Origin: Polytrichum commune | Lineage: Eukaryota > Streptophyta > Polytrichopsida > Polytrichales > Polytrichaceae | Direction of reading: 5' to 3' | Length of the DNA: 64,000 nucleotides | Assembly (NCBI GenBank): GCA_950295325.1 | Contig: OX485803.1 | Coordinates: forward strand, 35,603,554-35,667,553 | Part shown: piece by piece, positions 34,901-48,039 of the stretch | Numbering within the stretch: the stretch's first letter is position 1 | How the letters are laid out: each line of letters begins with the position of its first letter | Notes under the pieces: model-generated | Seen by the model: the letters and a program-made list of their open reading frames with translations, nothing else | The model's database searches: none | Told to the model about the DNA's origin: nothing | Program-made: the position numbers and the translations under genes

Positions 34901-36237
34901 CGGAAGGTAGCATAGCGGAAGGTTATCAAATGGACGACACGCTTGGTTTTTGCACGGAGTACATGCATCAGTACAGAGGAACTACACATCGTGTATGGGA
35001 CGCTGAAGAGGATGCAACCATGAACGATGAGATTCTCCGTTGCAACTCACAACAAAAGCGAAAGATGTCCGACGAATTCCGCAACTATGCGCACGCTTTT
35101 GTTTTGGACAATGCGTCGTCATTGGAGCGTTGCAGAGAGTTAGTGGAACCCATACTTCAAGTCTCGATGATATATATTGTCACCCAATGCAAAATACCTG
35201 TGACATGTCAACTGTGACATGCAGCAGTGCATGAGGATGTGTTGGACATGATGTCCCAAATGACATTCTTTCTGAGATATACGCGTCACATGTGATATTG
35301 CAAATGATGGCCATCACACTTTTGCATCACCTTTATATATATGCAAGGGCCATTTCTAACCACAATTTAATGGCACACAACCTTGTGCAGGGAGTTTATG
35401 GCAGCTAGAGTTTCGCGTTGGAAAGAGAGGGAGGCCTTTCGGAAAATGTGTCGCCGCCGGCATCCAACTTTGGCAGTGCGGTATCCGTTGGAACTACACG
35501 ATCTTCCTCCCTTTGCAACATGGTTGACGTCGCGTCTGTCACGTCAGCGTTCCTCCGGCGAAGTTGTGGACGTCGATGTTGCGCAATACGCGCAACCTCC
35601 CGAGCGATATGCAATCTCACACCGGAAAATGTATGCGTTTGGTATGCACTTCCGAGTACGAGGTGCTGAGGGTGGCCTCGTCACGCGCGATTCATGTGTG
35701 GTGGCCTCATTTACACGACAAATACCATGGGGCTTGAGAAATGGGCGACCCATAGAGACAACCGAGGAGTATGTGGGCTACATCGAAGAGATCTTGGAGC
35801 TAGACTACCGAAATCATTGCACCACTGTGCTAGTGTGCGATTGGGTTCGCCCAAGTGTAGATCCTCGACACCCTAACATCACACGGGATCAATATGGTTT
35901 CACCGTTGCGAACTTCAACCGCATGGATGGCAAAGTGCATTCAAACTCTTTTGCATTTCCATTGCATTGTCAACAAGTTTTTTTCTCCAATGACCCGACG
36001 AGGCCAGGATGGAAGGTTGTATGTCGCACGGACGTGAGGGGTAGATGTGGGCAACTACAAACCAACCAGACCTTACCGCGCATAATCGATGTCGGCCACG
36101 ATGCTGACTTTGTGGGTTTACAACCACAAATGCAAGATGTAGAGCCCACTAGAGAGCCCACAACGGACGGCGGCATGCACATCCCAGCCTCGTTGGATGT
36201 TCGTGGGGAAGAAGAAAACGAAGGAACACAGTATTAG
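31991..36237 (+). pseudogene. tnp2-like transposase of the CACTA element (two nonsense codons)
   Basis: Exons fit 31991-33748, 33978-34325, 34585-about 35160 and 35391-36237. The N-terminus has FRCPCKDYKGG. Then come LLPTPNKLPKTHYAARKS, LGLTYNNIHACPNGCILY and CPKC, the diagnostic opening of the tnp2 transposase family. RHILDVMHCEKNLCENLL starts exon 2. Exon 3 has EFPPTFMNVMTHLPVHLVEQ and GPVHCRWMYPIERYMKTLK (DUF4218). The last exon has RDQYGFTVANFNRM and related DUF4216-like sequence. TGA codons at 32645-32647 (between FTDELF and FLSGDLLP) and 33638-33640 (after DDIIRYAA) interrupt otherwise continuous frames. The intron after 34325 has a GC donor (CAG|GCAAGT). The last intron's donor is uncertain. 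Its divergent partner remains open. Confidence 0.85.
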
Positions 36238-37319
36238 TGGTTACAACCCAAAGCACCTACAGCAACGTCACATCACACATGGCATGCAATGTATAAGGTT
36301 GCGTCACAAGGGACGCCTTGCTGGAGAGGAACCGACTGTCAAGGCTGATGTCTACTCGGGTGTCCGCGGAGACGTCCTTTGTGTTCAAACAGACGGATGG
36401 TCATAATTTTCTAGGCACTAAGATTTTCCAGTAGTAGTTGCTCGTCTATATGTGGAATGTGGCCACAAGATCCAACGTGGGCACTCCCACGTTTGGCGCA
36501 TGTATTTTTGGAATTGTGAGAGCAATGAAGTGCCATATTTTGCTTGCAAAAGTCTTCCCTTGATTTCCTCGTGTCTAAATGTACAAATATATAACCTTTG
36601 AAATCCTTTGAAATCAAAATCAACATATGACAAACTAAATTATAAACAAGTGAATGAGAAAACATTCCTTTTGTAGCAAAACTTGAAATTTCATAATTTT
36701 TCTATTTTAATCCAAAGGGCATTTTTCCACTTTAATTAATTATTCGGCTAACATGTGTTGAACCAGCTATATATGAACCTACGGTATGCAATTGTGGTCC
36801 CGCATGTCTACCTTATGGCAATTAGAGAATGACTCAACCACCCCCGTGTTTTTTGGCTCATCCGCTACAAATATTTGAACGGAATTCGGGAGAATAACAT
36901 GCATGCCAAGAACCATATTGATGCACCGTGAGAAATTTATGTGGCATTCCCTCAAATTTTTGGGAACAAGTTTGTCTTTTATAGCCAACCACACATAGTT
37001 GAACATTCTCCAACCTTTTTTTCCCGGGCAGCACTTTAAGTCTGCCCGCCGCAACTTTATACATGCCGTGGATAGACCTGTGGGGATGACGTGGCGTTAG
37101 CGGCCTTACAAACGGCCCGACGCAGGACGTCAGCATGTTTTAAATGACATCCACAAGAACATGGCTATCCTTCCTGACATCGCCATGTCCTGGCCCATGA
37201 TCTGTCATGTTTCACGCAACGTCCAATAAAATCTGCAATTCTGTGGGCGTTTATTGCCGAACATAGTGACATCTCGGAAGACATCACTCGTTTCCCCAAA
37301 ACGACCCCAAAAACGTGGG
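36238..37319. repeat. Right subterminal region of the CACTA element
   Basis: Non-coding. GACGT/GACAT-type motifs cluster toward the right end (about 37085, 37128, 37147, 37177, 37270), mirroring the left end. No gene was seen; the AT-rich middle (36600-36780) could be the 3' UTR of the tnp2-like gene. Confidence 0.6.
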
Positions 37320-37696
37320 TTTCTTATAGTGAGACTCAGGCTCTCGGCCTATCCCAGACCCGGATTCACCTAGGTTGTCCACCTAAGGAACCCCCCCCCC
37401 CTTAAACCAACAACAAGCTAAACCTAAACCAACAATAAAATTTGGGCGAAACCCACTTGAGTTTAACAACACCCATTCTAATTTAAACAACTTCACTAAT
37501 TTTTAGTTTTTTGCACTTTTAATAAGTCCAACCTCAACACTTAACCCCGATGCACGTAAACTAACTCAACATAATCTAAACTTCCACACTTCACTCTGTT
37601 TATATTTTTGATAATTCAAGCAAACACCACTTCTAAGGTTTAAACAATTCTTATGATTAAGTTGACATGTGGGCACGAAATTGGGCTCACAACAAG

Positions 37697-38480
37697 GTTA
37701 TAATAGGAATGTCAATAATGGTCTTGAGGGGCAACATTTTAGAAATTAACTTAGTGTTGATTTTTCTATCAAACTTCCACTCAAATCATCTCCAAATGAC
37801 AAATTGTCACGCTTGTTCAAAAGAAGGGCAATATACCTACTCAAATTGGCTTACACATTTTGAAACCGTTATTTTGTGATTTTGGGGAAGCTTTGCAATT
37901 TGAGGTAGCGGTGCCACAAACTATGCACCTTCCACATGGATATACACCCACCAACACATGTCCAACAAAAAAAACCAATGACATATGCTTAGGATATGTT
38001 GTGTTTGAGTGTCATGCAAATTTTCAAATCAATCGGGAATCATTTGCACACATGGATCAACAAAAAAAACATGTTTAGGAAATGTTGCCTTTAAACCGTA
38101 GAGGTGAGAAATGTCAAGTTTTGGTTTGTGGACCAATTCCATTATAAACCAATTGAGAGCACACTCCCTCAATTTAATTATTCAAAAAATAGCTAACTTT
38201 ATTAAATCAAAAGTATCCACATGGCATAACATAGGATACTTTATTTATGAACATGTTGATTTGTTGAAATTATCAAGGGGGTCAAATGGAACTCCTCACA
38301 ACCATATCATGGTCGAATAAGACATTAGGGGTTAATCTCAACCTCAACCATCCCATATCTCAATAGTGGATGGGTATTGTATGACATCCGGTAGAGGTTG
38401 GAGATATTCCCGGTTTGAATCTCAACCCAATTTTAAAACCTCGATAAGAAGATTTCATATTGAGGTCCGATCAAAAATCT
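37697..38480. other. No gene recognised
   Basis: AT-rich sequence right of the split solo LTR; no coding motif or repeat boundary seen. Confidence 0.5.
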
Positions 38481-38483
38481 CAT

Positions 38484-38866
38484 AACCACACTAAATATGG
38501 TATTTAGTGCCATCAGTTCTAATTGTCTTCCTCAATACTAATTGTAAATTGTGGTATAGTGTCACCAACACTAAATGTTAACCCAACATCATTTGGCATT
38601 CCTTGTAAACTTTTTGGGGATTATAGATTTACAGTGTTACAATTACTAACACTTACCAAGCAAATTTTCATCCAACATGCTATCACCCATGACAATATTG
38701 TATGGCAAGTTGTTGACAAGAGAAGGTAGGGTTTTGGTCAATGAATGAATTCATTCGTCATTCATGACAATATTTGTTCGCTTATTCATTAGAAGTGTCA
38801 TCAAAAAACTTACCATGTTGATATAAACTACCATTGACACTAAATATCATATTTAGTGTAGTGTTG
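38484..38866. mobile_element. MITE family 1, intact copy
   Basis: Both ends carry the near-palindrome CACTAAATATGRTATTTAGTG in inverted orientation, and the interior matches, inverted, the copy at 54048-54959. No coding capacity. Superfamily unclear; exact ends uncertain by a few bases. Confidence 0.65.
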
Positions 38867-38869
38867 GTG

Positions 38870-39281
38870 CATAACATTGCTTAGTGATGTGCTTATGCTT
38901 CGTGGGCCATGGGAATACAACCCTAAGATGACTTGAATTTAGATTGAGCTCCTAGCATCTCATGGTTATATTCCCAAGGCCCACATAATGAATGCACAAC
39001 ATTGAGATATGCTATTTACAAACAACGTCATTGGATATAATAATGAAGACCCAAATATAAGTTGGTTGCTAATTTTGTAAGTCTAATATGGACGCAAAGG
39101 AAGTTGGGATATCCACCAAAATCATTTGTATACATAAATACACATACATACATACACAACCCATTTAATTTACAGTCATGCCTTTGGCACTCTTCTTGGT
39201 CACAAGCCTTTTACTAAAGAGGATAACAATGACATTGCAACATACATACCTTCTTCCACTACAAGCATTGTCAAAAAAAGT
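38870..39281. other. No gene recognised
   Basis: Non-coding AT-rich sequence between MITE 1 and solo LTR copy C. Confidence 0.5.
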
Positions 39282-39286
39282 ATATG

Positions 39287-40811
39287 TGTGAGCCCATATT
39301 AGTGTGCCCACATGGGTGTTAGAATTAGAAGTCATCAAGACTTAGGATTTGAATTTAAGTTGGATTAACAAAAAACATAAAAAAAAAGTGAAGTATTAAA
39401 ATTTAAACGGTGTGAACTAGTTTTGATGTAATAGAGTAGGTTGTAGAAGTTGAATTGTTGGAGGGGGTTAAAAGTTGGGATTGTGAGTTGCTTGGAGTAG
39501 GTGGGGTAAGCTCGACAGAGCTTGAGGCTTGATAAATGGATGGTTTAGACTTAATTTCTGTTCGTTTAAGGGCTTGGGTTATCTCCAACCCCAGACTGGA
39601 ACCGAGATCTCTGGGTTCCGAGCAAGGTCCTCTGGATCCCTCAGCAGGGTGTTGTTTTTTCTTCTCTCTCGCTCTCGGCTTCCGATTTGTGCTAGAGCTG
39701 CTGACTCCAACATGGGATGTAGCAACGATGATTAACAAAAAGTGCGAAGGGTAGATGTAAGAGAGGGGGCAGTAGGCCCAAGCAAAAATTGGAATTGCTA
39801 GGAGAATTCAGTGTGGATCAGTCACCACTCAGTGAGCTCGAAGGACTCTTGAGATCGGGTTACAAAGGATTGGAAAGGGGGCGAAGTTTTCAACCTGCTG
39901 CAAGAAAATTTGGGAGCCAGGAGGCCGCGGTAGAGCAATGGTGATGGGTGTGCACTGGCAGAAGGGATCTCAGTGGCCAGACCTTGGTTGGAGTCGGCTG
40001 CCACATTAACGGAAGGCCAGGGCAAGAGTGGGCCTTGGCGACTCTCCTCTCTGCAATGATGTTTGCTTGAGGTCGCAGAGGCTGGATGGGTAAGAATGTG
40101 AACATCAGTGCAAGCAATGCGAAGGGGGGGGGGGAAGAATGGAGGTGGCTGCCAGGACTAAGGGAGAGCATAACCAGGGCCGCTAGACTTGAATGGGGGA
40201 ACCCATCGACTGAGGCACGGAGGGAAACCAACAGAGATACGTCCCGTCTGCTGGACCTCCGAAGGGGATACTGGGTTCACGCCACGGCAGGGGGGTAACG
40301 ATCCAGGGGGCCTCCCACAAGGGGCATGGCAGCCAGTAGGTGCTCAACAGTTATGGGTAAGGTTAATACAGTCTGGGCAGCACATTGGATTTAATTGCCT
40401 CAATTACCTTTTAGGTGTAGTGATAGAAGGGATTAAAGAGGGGGTTGAGGTCCTTAACGGACAATGTGGGTAATTAGTGGAATTAAAGGGTGAAGGGGGG
40501 GTGCTCGCCGACTGTTTAACTCGGTGTTGACCTCAACCCAACTTAGAAGTATTAATTGTGGTAGGGTTTAAGGTTTAAGTGTGGTGTGGAGGAGTTAGTG
40601 AATGATTGTGTTGGACTGGACAACAAGAGAAGGGAGTATTTCTAAATACTGGCCATCTCTAGCTCTTTGAATAAAGGTTGGGTGGGTTGAGATTTACATT
40701 GGACACTTTGGATTCCGTGTACAAGCTATTAATTGCGGTCATTCAAGTATGTGTAAGCACTAGGCCTTCACCCGGACTACGACGCATAAGGGTGGGGGTT
40801 TAGGCCTCACA
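39287..40811 (-). mobile_element. Solo LTR family copy C
   Basis: On the minus strand it starts TGTGAGGCCTAAACCCCCACCC (at 40811) and ends ATATGGGCTCACA (at 39287), as in copies B and D. Flanking pentamers are ATATG and ATAAG, a one-mismatch target duplication. Length 1525 bp, no internal genes; the apparent open frames inside are chance. A G run lies at 40123-40132. Confidence 0.8.
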
Positions 40812-41054
40812 ATAAGCTTTATTAATTGACAAGAACATAAAGAACTCGCTAGAATCCTATCGTGTAGTAGAGGGGCACATGCTCTCATACATATTGTACC
40901 TTTGCATAACCCAACATACTTTCACATTCATATCATACATTTGAGTTTGATTGGGCATGCTTGTGCCCAAATTAAACTTCCACACCATCTTTAAAAGGTT
41001 TCAACCAATCATTTTGCCCAAAATAAATATTAACTAATGCACAACATGACATGT

Positions 41055-42430
41055 TGTGAGCCCAATATGGTGCCCACATGTGTTCTTACCTCTAGAAACT
41101 CATTAAAATGTTGATTTGATTTGTTGTTTCAATTATACAAAATTATAAAAAGAGTGAGCTTAGAAGTTTTGTGAGGATTATGTTAAGAAGGAAGTATGAG
41201 TTCTTGTAGTCATGGTGATGTGAGCCAAGGGGGGGGGGGGGGTTGATAGGATTTGGTTAGGAAGGTTGATTGAATTATGACCAAGGCTTGTGAGGCCACT
41301 AGTCAATTAACTGAGGGGGGAGTGGGGACTGTTCGAATTAGGCAAGGGGTCCAATAACCTAGTTAATCTCGGACCAGGCAGCTGGTTCTCGAAACTACAC
41401 AGAACTGGGGAGAAAGCTGCCGAACTACGGAGGAAGGCAGCAGCTGCCGAATTCAAGGTGTGGGCACCAGGGGAGAAATGGGAAAGTGAATGCTACAGAG
41501 TGAAGGCAACTGCCGAAAAATTCCAACTGGGGAGGTGGTGTGGAGTTTAGGTTGGCAATTTCCCAGGTGACAGGAAGAATTCATGACTAAGCCAGTCGAA
41601 GTGGGGGAGGTTGGGAAGGATTCCGAACTCACAAAAGCCTCGCAAATCTTCCTGGGTGTAGCACTAACTACTGGCGGGCACAGTCAAGAAGTCAGGACAT
41701 TCAAGTTCAATGCAGGGAATGGCAAGAATGTTGGATCAGTGCACTGGGAGGTGGAGGAATGCAGCCATTCTCAAGGTCCCAGTTGAGGCCTGGGAATGCA
41801 TACGCCCAGAGGACCGAAGAACCATTCAGGTGGTCTAACTCGGGAGTTAGCTGGGTTGAGGGAGCTGCAAGAGGTTAGCTGAGGGAAGAGGTTCAACTGG
41901 GCTACAGATTACGAGGCCGACGCCACAGATTGAGGGCGTGCCAACCGGCTCAACAATGCCGAGAGGAATGAAGGGAAGAAATGACGGGCATTGTGCCAAG
42001 GCAACCAACGTAGAATGCCGTCAATATGGGGCAGACTGAAGGGTTATGGTTGGCATGCCTCAAGGGAATGGATGCTTGTGCATCATTTGGTTCATGGCTT
42101 TGGCTTAAGAATGTGATTTGAGTAGGGATTTAGGGATTTAGGGATTTAGTTAGGGCAAATTATCATAAGTGGGAACACTTGCTATCTAGGAGGGTGATTA
42201 GACACTTACAAGGGTTGGTGAATAGTGACAGAGTAGGGGGAGGGATGCCACAGTTGGAACAACATTTTTTTAATGCTTGTACTTCTTGCATGAAATAAAT
42301 TATTGTGCTTAATGGTACCCCCGGGGGTGTTGAGGAAGTCCCAAATGAACCAGGGGAAAGGTGAGTTGAATGTGAGCCACATGCCTTCGCCCGGACCACG
42401 ACGCACAAGGGTGGGGGTTTGTGGCTGACA
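41055..42430 (-). mobile_element. Solo LTR family copy D
   Basis: The minus strand starts TGTCAGCCACAAACCCCCAC (at 42430) and ends ATTGGGCTCACA (at 41055). CATGT flanks it exactly on both sides (41050-41054 and 42431-42435). 1376 bp, no genes, a G run near 41230. Confidence 0.9.
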
Positions 42431-42435
42431 CATGT

Positions 42436-43149
42436 ATATAAGATTTTAGTTTATTTATCTCCTTTAGACTATATTTTTGTATCATGGATAAAAATTAAGG
42501 GCCAAGGTTGACACCAAGATATGCATAATTTTTTTGTTGGTTGCATGATATTGTTAAGATCCAGGGACCGGGAATGCTAGCCCTGTTTTTAAACAAGCAC
42601 CCTAGGCAACCTAGCATATTTAGTGTAGGCATGATTCAATGTTGAACCTTGATGTGCATGGATTTGGTCCATTATTCTTGTTGCACGAGTCTTTGATTCC
42701 CATTTGGGGGTGGCCCCACGAGAGAGAGAGAGTTGGGTTTTTCTTGCTTACAACCATGCTTACTGTCAAGCTTAGTTTTCGTGCAATACATCCTCTTATC
42801 AAGAGGCCATACCATTTCTTTACATATCCATGTACCTTACAAAACCTGGGTGGTTGGGTGGGATCATTTCCCATGGCTACTCCCTTGCATATCAAACTAC
42901 TTACCATGGTCATTGTCATTTCTTGGTAAATCTCTAAGAAGGTAAACCACCATAAGTAAACCACTTACTAAGGTTTTACCTTTGTACCCTTAATGTAAAG
43001 TAATGTCCTTCATATCCGAAGTATGTCAACTTCTAGTATAAACCTTGTCTACTACTACTTCAAAAGTCCTATCATTACTTAATATACTGCCTAACATTCC
43101 TCATCATTAAAGAATGTCCAAGCCCTATGTACATATTATTTTTTGACAA
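42436..43149. other. No gene recognised
   Basis: Non-coding sequence; no motif or repeat boundary identified. Confidence 0.5.
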
Positions 43150-43400
43150 AAGTTGGTATGCAAAACCTAAAGATGTTGTCAAGTTTGTGAAGGGCCTGCC
43201 TCACTTGTGCCCATGCCACCAACCAAATCCAAAGAGAGGGTTAGTAACGTACACGAGGTGAATAACATCATAACCCAATTGTTATCTATGTCACACAATA
43301 ATGTACAGCATGAACATACGTTTGCAACCAAAAATACACATATTTTCATGGAGTACTCTACCTGTTCCTTAGCCATTTGAACATTGTGCATCCGAGGTTA
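43150..43400 (+). repeat. Four-copy dispersed repeat, copy 1
   Basis: Shares GCCTCACTTGTGCCCATGCC, ACCAACC, GTACACGAGGTGAATAAC and TTGTTATCTATGTCACACA with 44170-44396, 53100-53340 (inverted) and, more weakly, 48040-48190. In one plus frame all copies give residues like ASLVPMPPT, VHEVNN and QLLSMSH, but stops interrupt the inverted copy. Nature unknown. Confidence 0.7.
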
Positions 43401-44169
43401 GAGTTGAGTTACATACACCTCCCAAAACACCCAGACTGCACCACTTACGCTAAGCTCAAAAGTTACTTAAGGTAAACAACCACCGCGGTTTAGCCTTTGA
43501 AAGGAGGTCCTTGTGATCTCACTATCTTAATATAGAATTACGTAGTCCTTCATGGCCATAGATGCAGATGCTCTGATCTATGGTGGAAATTTGTTAGTTG
43601 AGACTATCCTAACCCTAAAGTAACTTTACCATGGGTTTAGCATAAGTAACTAGTTTGGTTCACTTATGGTTAAGACAATACATAGTATATATATATATAT
43701 ATAGCTGACTTTTCAAAACTTTTTGCAAAGCTTGAACTTCCTCTTTTCAGAGGACAAATCCTTCAAAATCTTCCTTATTGCCATACAAGGGTGGGTGGGT
43801 GGGAACTTTGACATAACTCTTTCTACCACTAATGCATTTCCTTACTGATTTACACAATATCATTTTTGCATGATGAAGTTGTTTGTCCTCAAGTCTAACA
43901 CAATATGTTGTATAGTATAGACTTGTTGTACCACAACTTATTATGCTTTGCAAGAGTATATGCCATACTTAGGGTTTCTATCATCTAATTGTATCCTATA
44001 CCAAACCATTGTTCTTAACTACCCCGTACCTTGCAAGTTTAACCTTCTATCCTCATGCTTTTACCCTAGGGTATGTATACCTCATTTGCTCTATATATGG
44101 AGTGCTTACAAGGGAAACATTCCTAGTAACATCAACCACAAGATATGCATAAAATGTCATAATCCCAAT
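43401..44169. other. No gene recognised
   Basis: Non-coding, with a (TA)n tract at about 43686-43703. Confidence 0.5.
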
Positions 44170-44396
44170 ACACCATCGTATTGTAAGTGTGAAGGGCATG
44201 CCTCGCTTGTGCCCATGCAACCAACCGACGAGCATTTGAGGATTAGTTACGTACACGAGGTAAATAACAGCAGGACCCAGTTGTTATCCATGTCACACAC
44301 CTTTATGTTTCATCAAATGCATAGCAGTTTTTCAAAATGTAACACTCATTGCAAAATGACAAATGGGTGTTCAAACATGTTCCTTAGCCATGATTG
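44170..44396 (+). repeat. Four-copy dispersed repeat, copy 2
   Basis: Same conserved blocks as copy 1 (43150-43400), including TGTTCCTTAGCCAT at the right. The open plus-frame reading HASLVPMQPT..SYVHEVNN..QLLSMSH runs 43948-44397 without a stop. Confidence 0.7.
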
Positions 44397-47300
44397 AGTC
44401 ACCCCAAGTAGAATACTCCTCTTGGTGATTAGCCCAAGTTTCCTTCACCTTCCTCACGTATCTACCCCTTTGGTGAGTACTCCAAGAGTTACCTCACCTC
44501 GCGTTTGTACGAATGGTAGAAGAGAGGCTCATTTTAGGGTCAAGGGTTTATATTGGAGTTCTTACATGCGGTAAGTTCTTCTAAACCCTATTTTAACCAT
44601 GAGTTAAAGATGTGAGTTACATCAGTAACTGTGGTTACATTACCCTATTCCTACATAACGTTATTACCTTTTTAGTATGGTAAGCATGATCACTTTCCAT
44701 ACATGTATATTAAGGATATCATGTGCTTATAGTCGTCTTTTTGTAAAGATGACTTTTGCTAAGTGTAGTAAGTTTTTGCTATGGCTTAAAACAACAAAAC
44801 CCAGGGAACAAAGTCTCCAAGAAGACTGAGATAGTGTCTATAAGGGTTAATGTCACATTGGATCAAGGTTCTTAATAACATCTTAGGGGTATTCTCATTC
44901 TTTACTCTCTTCAATGTTAGCCTATCCCATTTTTTTTCCTTCCTCTTATTAGTTCATTCGTGATGGTTCCGTAGTGAGTGTTGTATGTCCTATCTTCAAG
45001 GTAGGTGCTATTACTCTAAAGCTCGGACCTAATTCTGTCGTGAAGCTCAAAAGCTTGGCAAGTGGTCAACTAACTCTTAGGCAGGACAACATGTCCAAAA
45101 CACGTCTTTTAAGTAGCCATCTTTGTCTTTATGTGTTATGAATTATGCTTGCGATCAATTCAAATTAATTCCACTTAGTTTTACTTACAGTTATCGGCAT
45201 TCCTTCAGAGACTGTAACCACCTCCATCACTTTCCAATCCACCTGGTAATCCATCTCAAAGAGTATCCATTCCGTCAATGTAGAAGTTATATATATATAT
45301 AACTTTAACAAGCTAAATCCTTTAGTTAACAAGTTTTTATCACTTAGAAGGATTTACATGCAAACAATTTCATCTCACCGGGTAAAGTCTTACTTCTACT
45401 ATGTTGGTGTTGTCCTCAAAATTTCTCACTCACACTGTTTACACTCTTTTATCGCGACTGGTGATATTCTGTGGACTTGCCCAGGCGATATCCTATTGTG
45501 GGGTGACTACCCTAAGGTGATGTCAATCCTCATCCTCGTACTCGGCTGTAACCTCTCATATTCTCTCGGGTAGAGTCTTGCCTCTCTCAGGCTTCTAAGT
45601 CTGTAACTCCTATACTGGCTATAGCCCTTTTCTCCTATTGCCTAAGCCTAGGTCTCTCTGGCGATTGCCCTTCCACGAACCTAGCCTAAGTGGCCATCTC
45701 TCTGATTATCGCCTCTCCCTGTCTACTCTCAAGCTATAGCCCTTTCCTTTCTCATCAAAGGACCTGCTTCTCTCTCTCTCTTGCAAGGTAAGTGGCTATG
45801 GCCCCATGCTTATCGCCTGCTGCGCTCTCTTCCACTCAATCCTGCCTTCCTTTCTCCCTCATTCTCCTAAGACTATCTGCTTATTGGCCTCTTGTCTTCA
45901 GTTTCCAACTTCAATAGTGTACGGCCATTCACTGGCTTAGCACCTTCAACTAGATCTTCACAACTTACTGCCTTTGTCTATGCTTCACTCTCAAAGACTA
46001 TTGCCTCTACAGACATTGTTTCTTGTTGCCTAAATGCTCCACTAACTCTTCTTCTCTTGGCCTATCACCAAATATTTCAATCTCTCATTGCCCTCCTGGC
46101 TAACTTCATATTAAAATACACACTGCTGCTTATAATCACTTCAAACTTACTTAACTCAATCTTGCGATAAATTGCCCTGACATTGACTGCTCCGACTATA
46201 GCCTGTTCATACACAAACAACAGACTCATATAACACGACCATACGACTATTGCTTATTCAAAGGACACTTCACTTAGATTAAATACAGAGTTCCAAAGAC
46301 TGGGTCACTCAGTTCTTTCCTATTCATCACTATCTCTCTTTCTCGGAGGAAGCCTACTTGCCCTCAAACTCAATCAGTGAGTTCTGATGCCGCTAAAAGC
46401 CTATAGCTCTATCCTGAGACTATGTTGGATTCTACACTTGAAAATAGCTTGCCTCTGTCTTGGCTCACCTCCTCCTTGAGCTGACGAAGGAGGAGGAGTC
46501 GGTTAGGAGTTGTAACCGATTCTTGACGGCAATAGCCTTCCAATGCCGCTACATATGACGCTCGAAGTCCATTTGCCGGATGAATGTCATCAATTCATAA
46601 AAATGGCCCAAATCGGACAGGCGATAGCCAAAAATTGGTCTCACACTAAGTGAATATTTTGAAGGTTCATATTTATAAAACTTAAAATCATGGTATTGAA
46701 CAATAACGAGAGAGAGCTGACTAATCTTGTCTTGATTAAAACTCTTGTTACAATAGGTCAAGTTAACCTTATTGTAGAGTTATGTTAGGTAAAGTAATTG
46801 ACAACATACACCCCTGTTATCACAGGGTCTTGTTAATCACATGGTATATAGTATTCAATTTTCATCCTGTGAATCCTTAAGTAAGGACTAGTGTGTTCCT
46901 GTATGACTCAAATTGGTATCCGTTTTCTCCTGTCTCTCAAGAGTTTTTTATTGTCAGAGTTGTCACATAATATATAATATATATATGACCAATCCTTGAG
47001 TAGCTTGGAAATGAACACTGTTATCTCTTGTCAAGTGTTATAACTCCAGCCTTCATCTATTTACTACATACTCATTTTCTTGGAAAAAGAAGTAGAAGAT
47101 GTGTTTTACTGCTCGCAGGTTTGGTAATTATAACCTCATCCTCAGACGGTTCCTGAGAGTATGGCTCGTGTGAATCTTACATCTCTTTTTAAAGAACCAG
47201 TAATACTTCATTGGTCATTAGTGTTCCTTGGAACTCGTTAACCTGATTCTATATCAAAGATCTATCAACGAACTGACTGAGTTCAGATCGTTCCTCATAC

Positions 47301-48039
47301 CCATTTGAAGATTATTTAGTACCAATCTTCCTGCCCATAAGAATATCCGACATCAGTTCCCGTAATGTTATTAATTCATTCCCAGGTACATGATATTTCT
47401 GTGAGAATACTATCTCCTGGCTTTGTAAATATTAATGCAATCAATCCTGTTTTACGGATTGTTAGCAGCATTCCTGGGTTTATAAGAGCCCCATTGCATA
47501 TATGGCAATTAATCCACTTCACACGTAAGGGTGCGTTCTATGCCAGAAACGCTATTCGGACTTTATTTTTGCTAAGTAGAAGATATGTAAGGAGTTCACT
47601 TCCTTGTGTACTTCTACAAGATCCAGATTATGTACTTATGAATCATCCTTTCATTTGAACAATCCATTAGATGGAGAGTGTATGTCCCTATAAACCTTCT
47701 GTCCTCTTTTTTGCCGGAAAATCAGCATTATTCTGTCTATTTCTTGAGACACTAGACTATCTGTTGTCTGATTTTCAAGAACTCAAAGGAGTTTTGACAC
47801 CCATACAGATCCAGGAGAAAATCTGTAAATCTAACTGAAAATATTGCAGTATCAATGTGATTTCCTTGTAGTTTTTTTAGAAATCGCACTCTAGTTCGTA
47901 TGTCCTGATTATAGGACGAAATACAGGAATGAATCAGCTAGTATAGAGAGGAATATTTTTTGAAAATAGAAACTCAGAATCACTATTCCAGATTTCACAA
48001 AGAAAATGCATGGAAAGATGTGGTTGAGTGGACAATTTC
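44397..48039. other. No gene recognised; short recurrent motifs
   Basis: Between about 45560 and 46440 short motifs TATAGCC and TTGCC(T) recur in pyrimidine-rich sequence (for example 45614, 45730, 45799, 46194), suggesting an old degenerate tandem repeat. No protein motif was found in any frame across this interval. Confidence 0.4.

Larger units (their letters stand above)
14359..37331. mobile_element. CACTA (En/Spm-type) transposon, about 23 kb with nested insertions
   Basis: The left end CACTATAAGAAA (14359-14370) is the exact inverse of the right end TTTCTTATAGTG (37320-37331). Both flanks carry repeated GACGT/GACAT-type subterminal motifs, as in CACTA elements where the TNPA-like protein binds. 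Inside are two divergent genes: a tnpA-like gene on the minus strand and a tnp2-like transposase on the plus strand. The flanking triplets are AAA (left) and AGA (right), a one-mismatch target duplication. Subtracting the MULE, the Harbinger-type element and a solo LTR leaves about 11 kb of original element. Confidence 0.9.
12840..37691 (+). mobile_element. Solo LTR (copy B), split by the CACTA element
   Basis: The left part, 12840-14358, starts TGTAAGCCCTAAACCCCCAC. The right part, 37332-37691, ends ATTGGGCTCACA. The two are flanked by the same five bases ACAAG (12835-12839 and 37692-37696), the target duplication expected of LTR-retrotransposon integration. The LTR alone would be about 1.88 kb, and no internal retroviral genes or second LTR are present, so it is a solo LTR. 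Everything from 14359 to 37331 is a later insertion. Confidence 0.85.

Noticed and set aside
42122..42148. Telomere-like GGGATTTA triplet repeat
   Set aside because: Only three units, 8 bases each, not the 7-base plant repeat, and it lies inside solo LTR copy D.
45560..46520. A gene in the pyrimidine-rich block
   Set aside because: No frame gives a recognisable or repeat-independent protein; recurrent TATAGCC/TTGCC motifs point to an old repeat.
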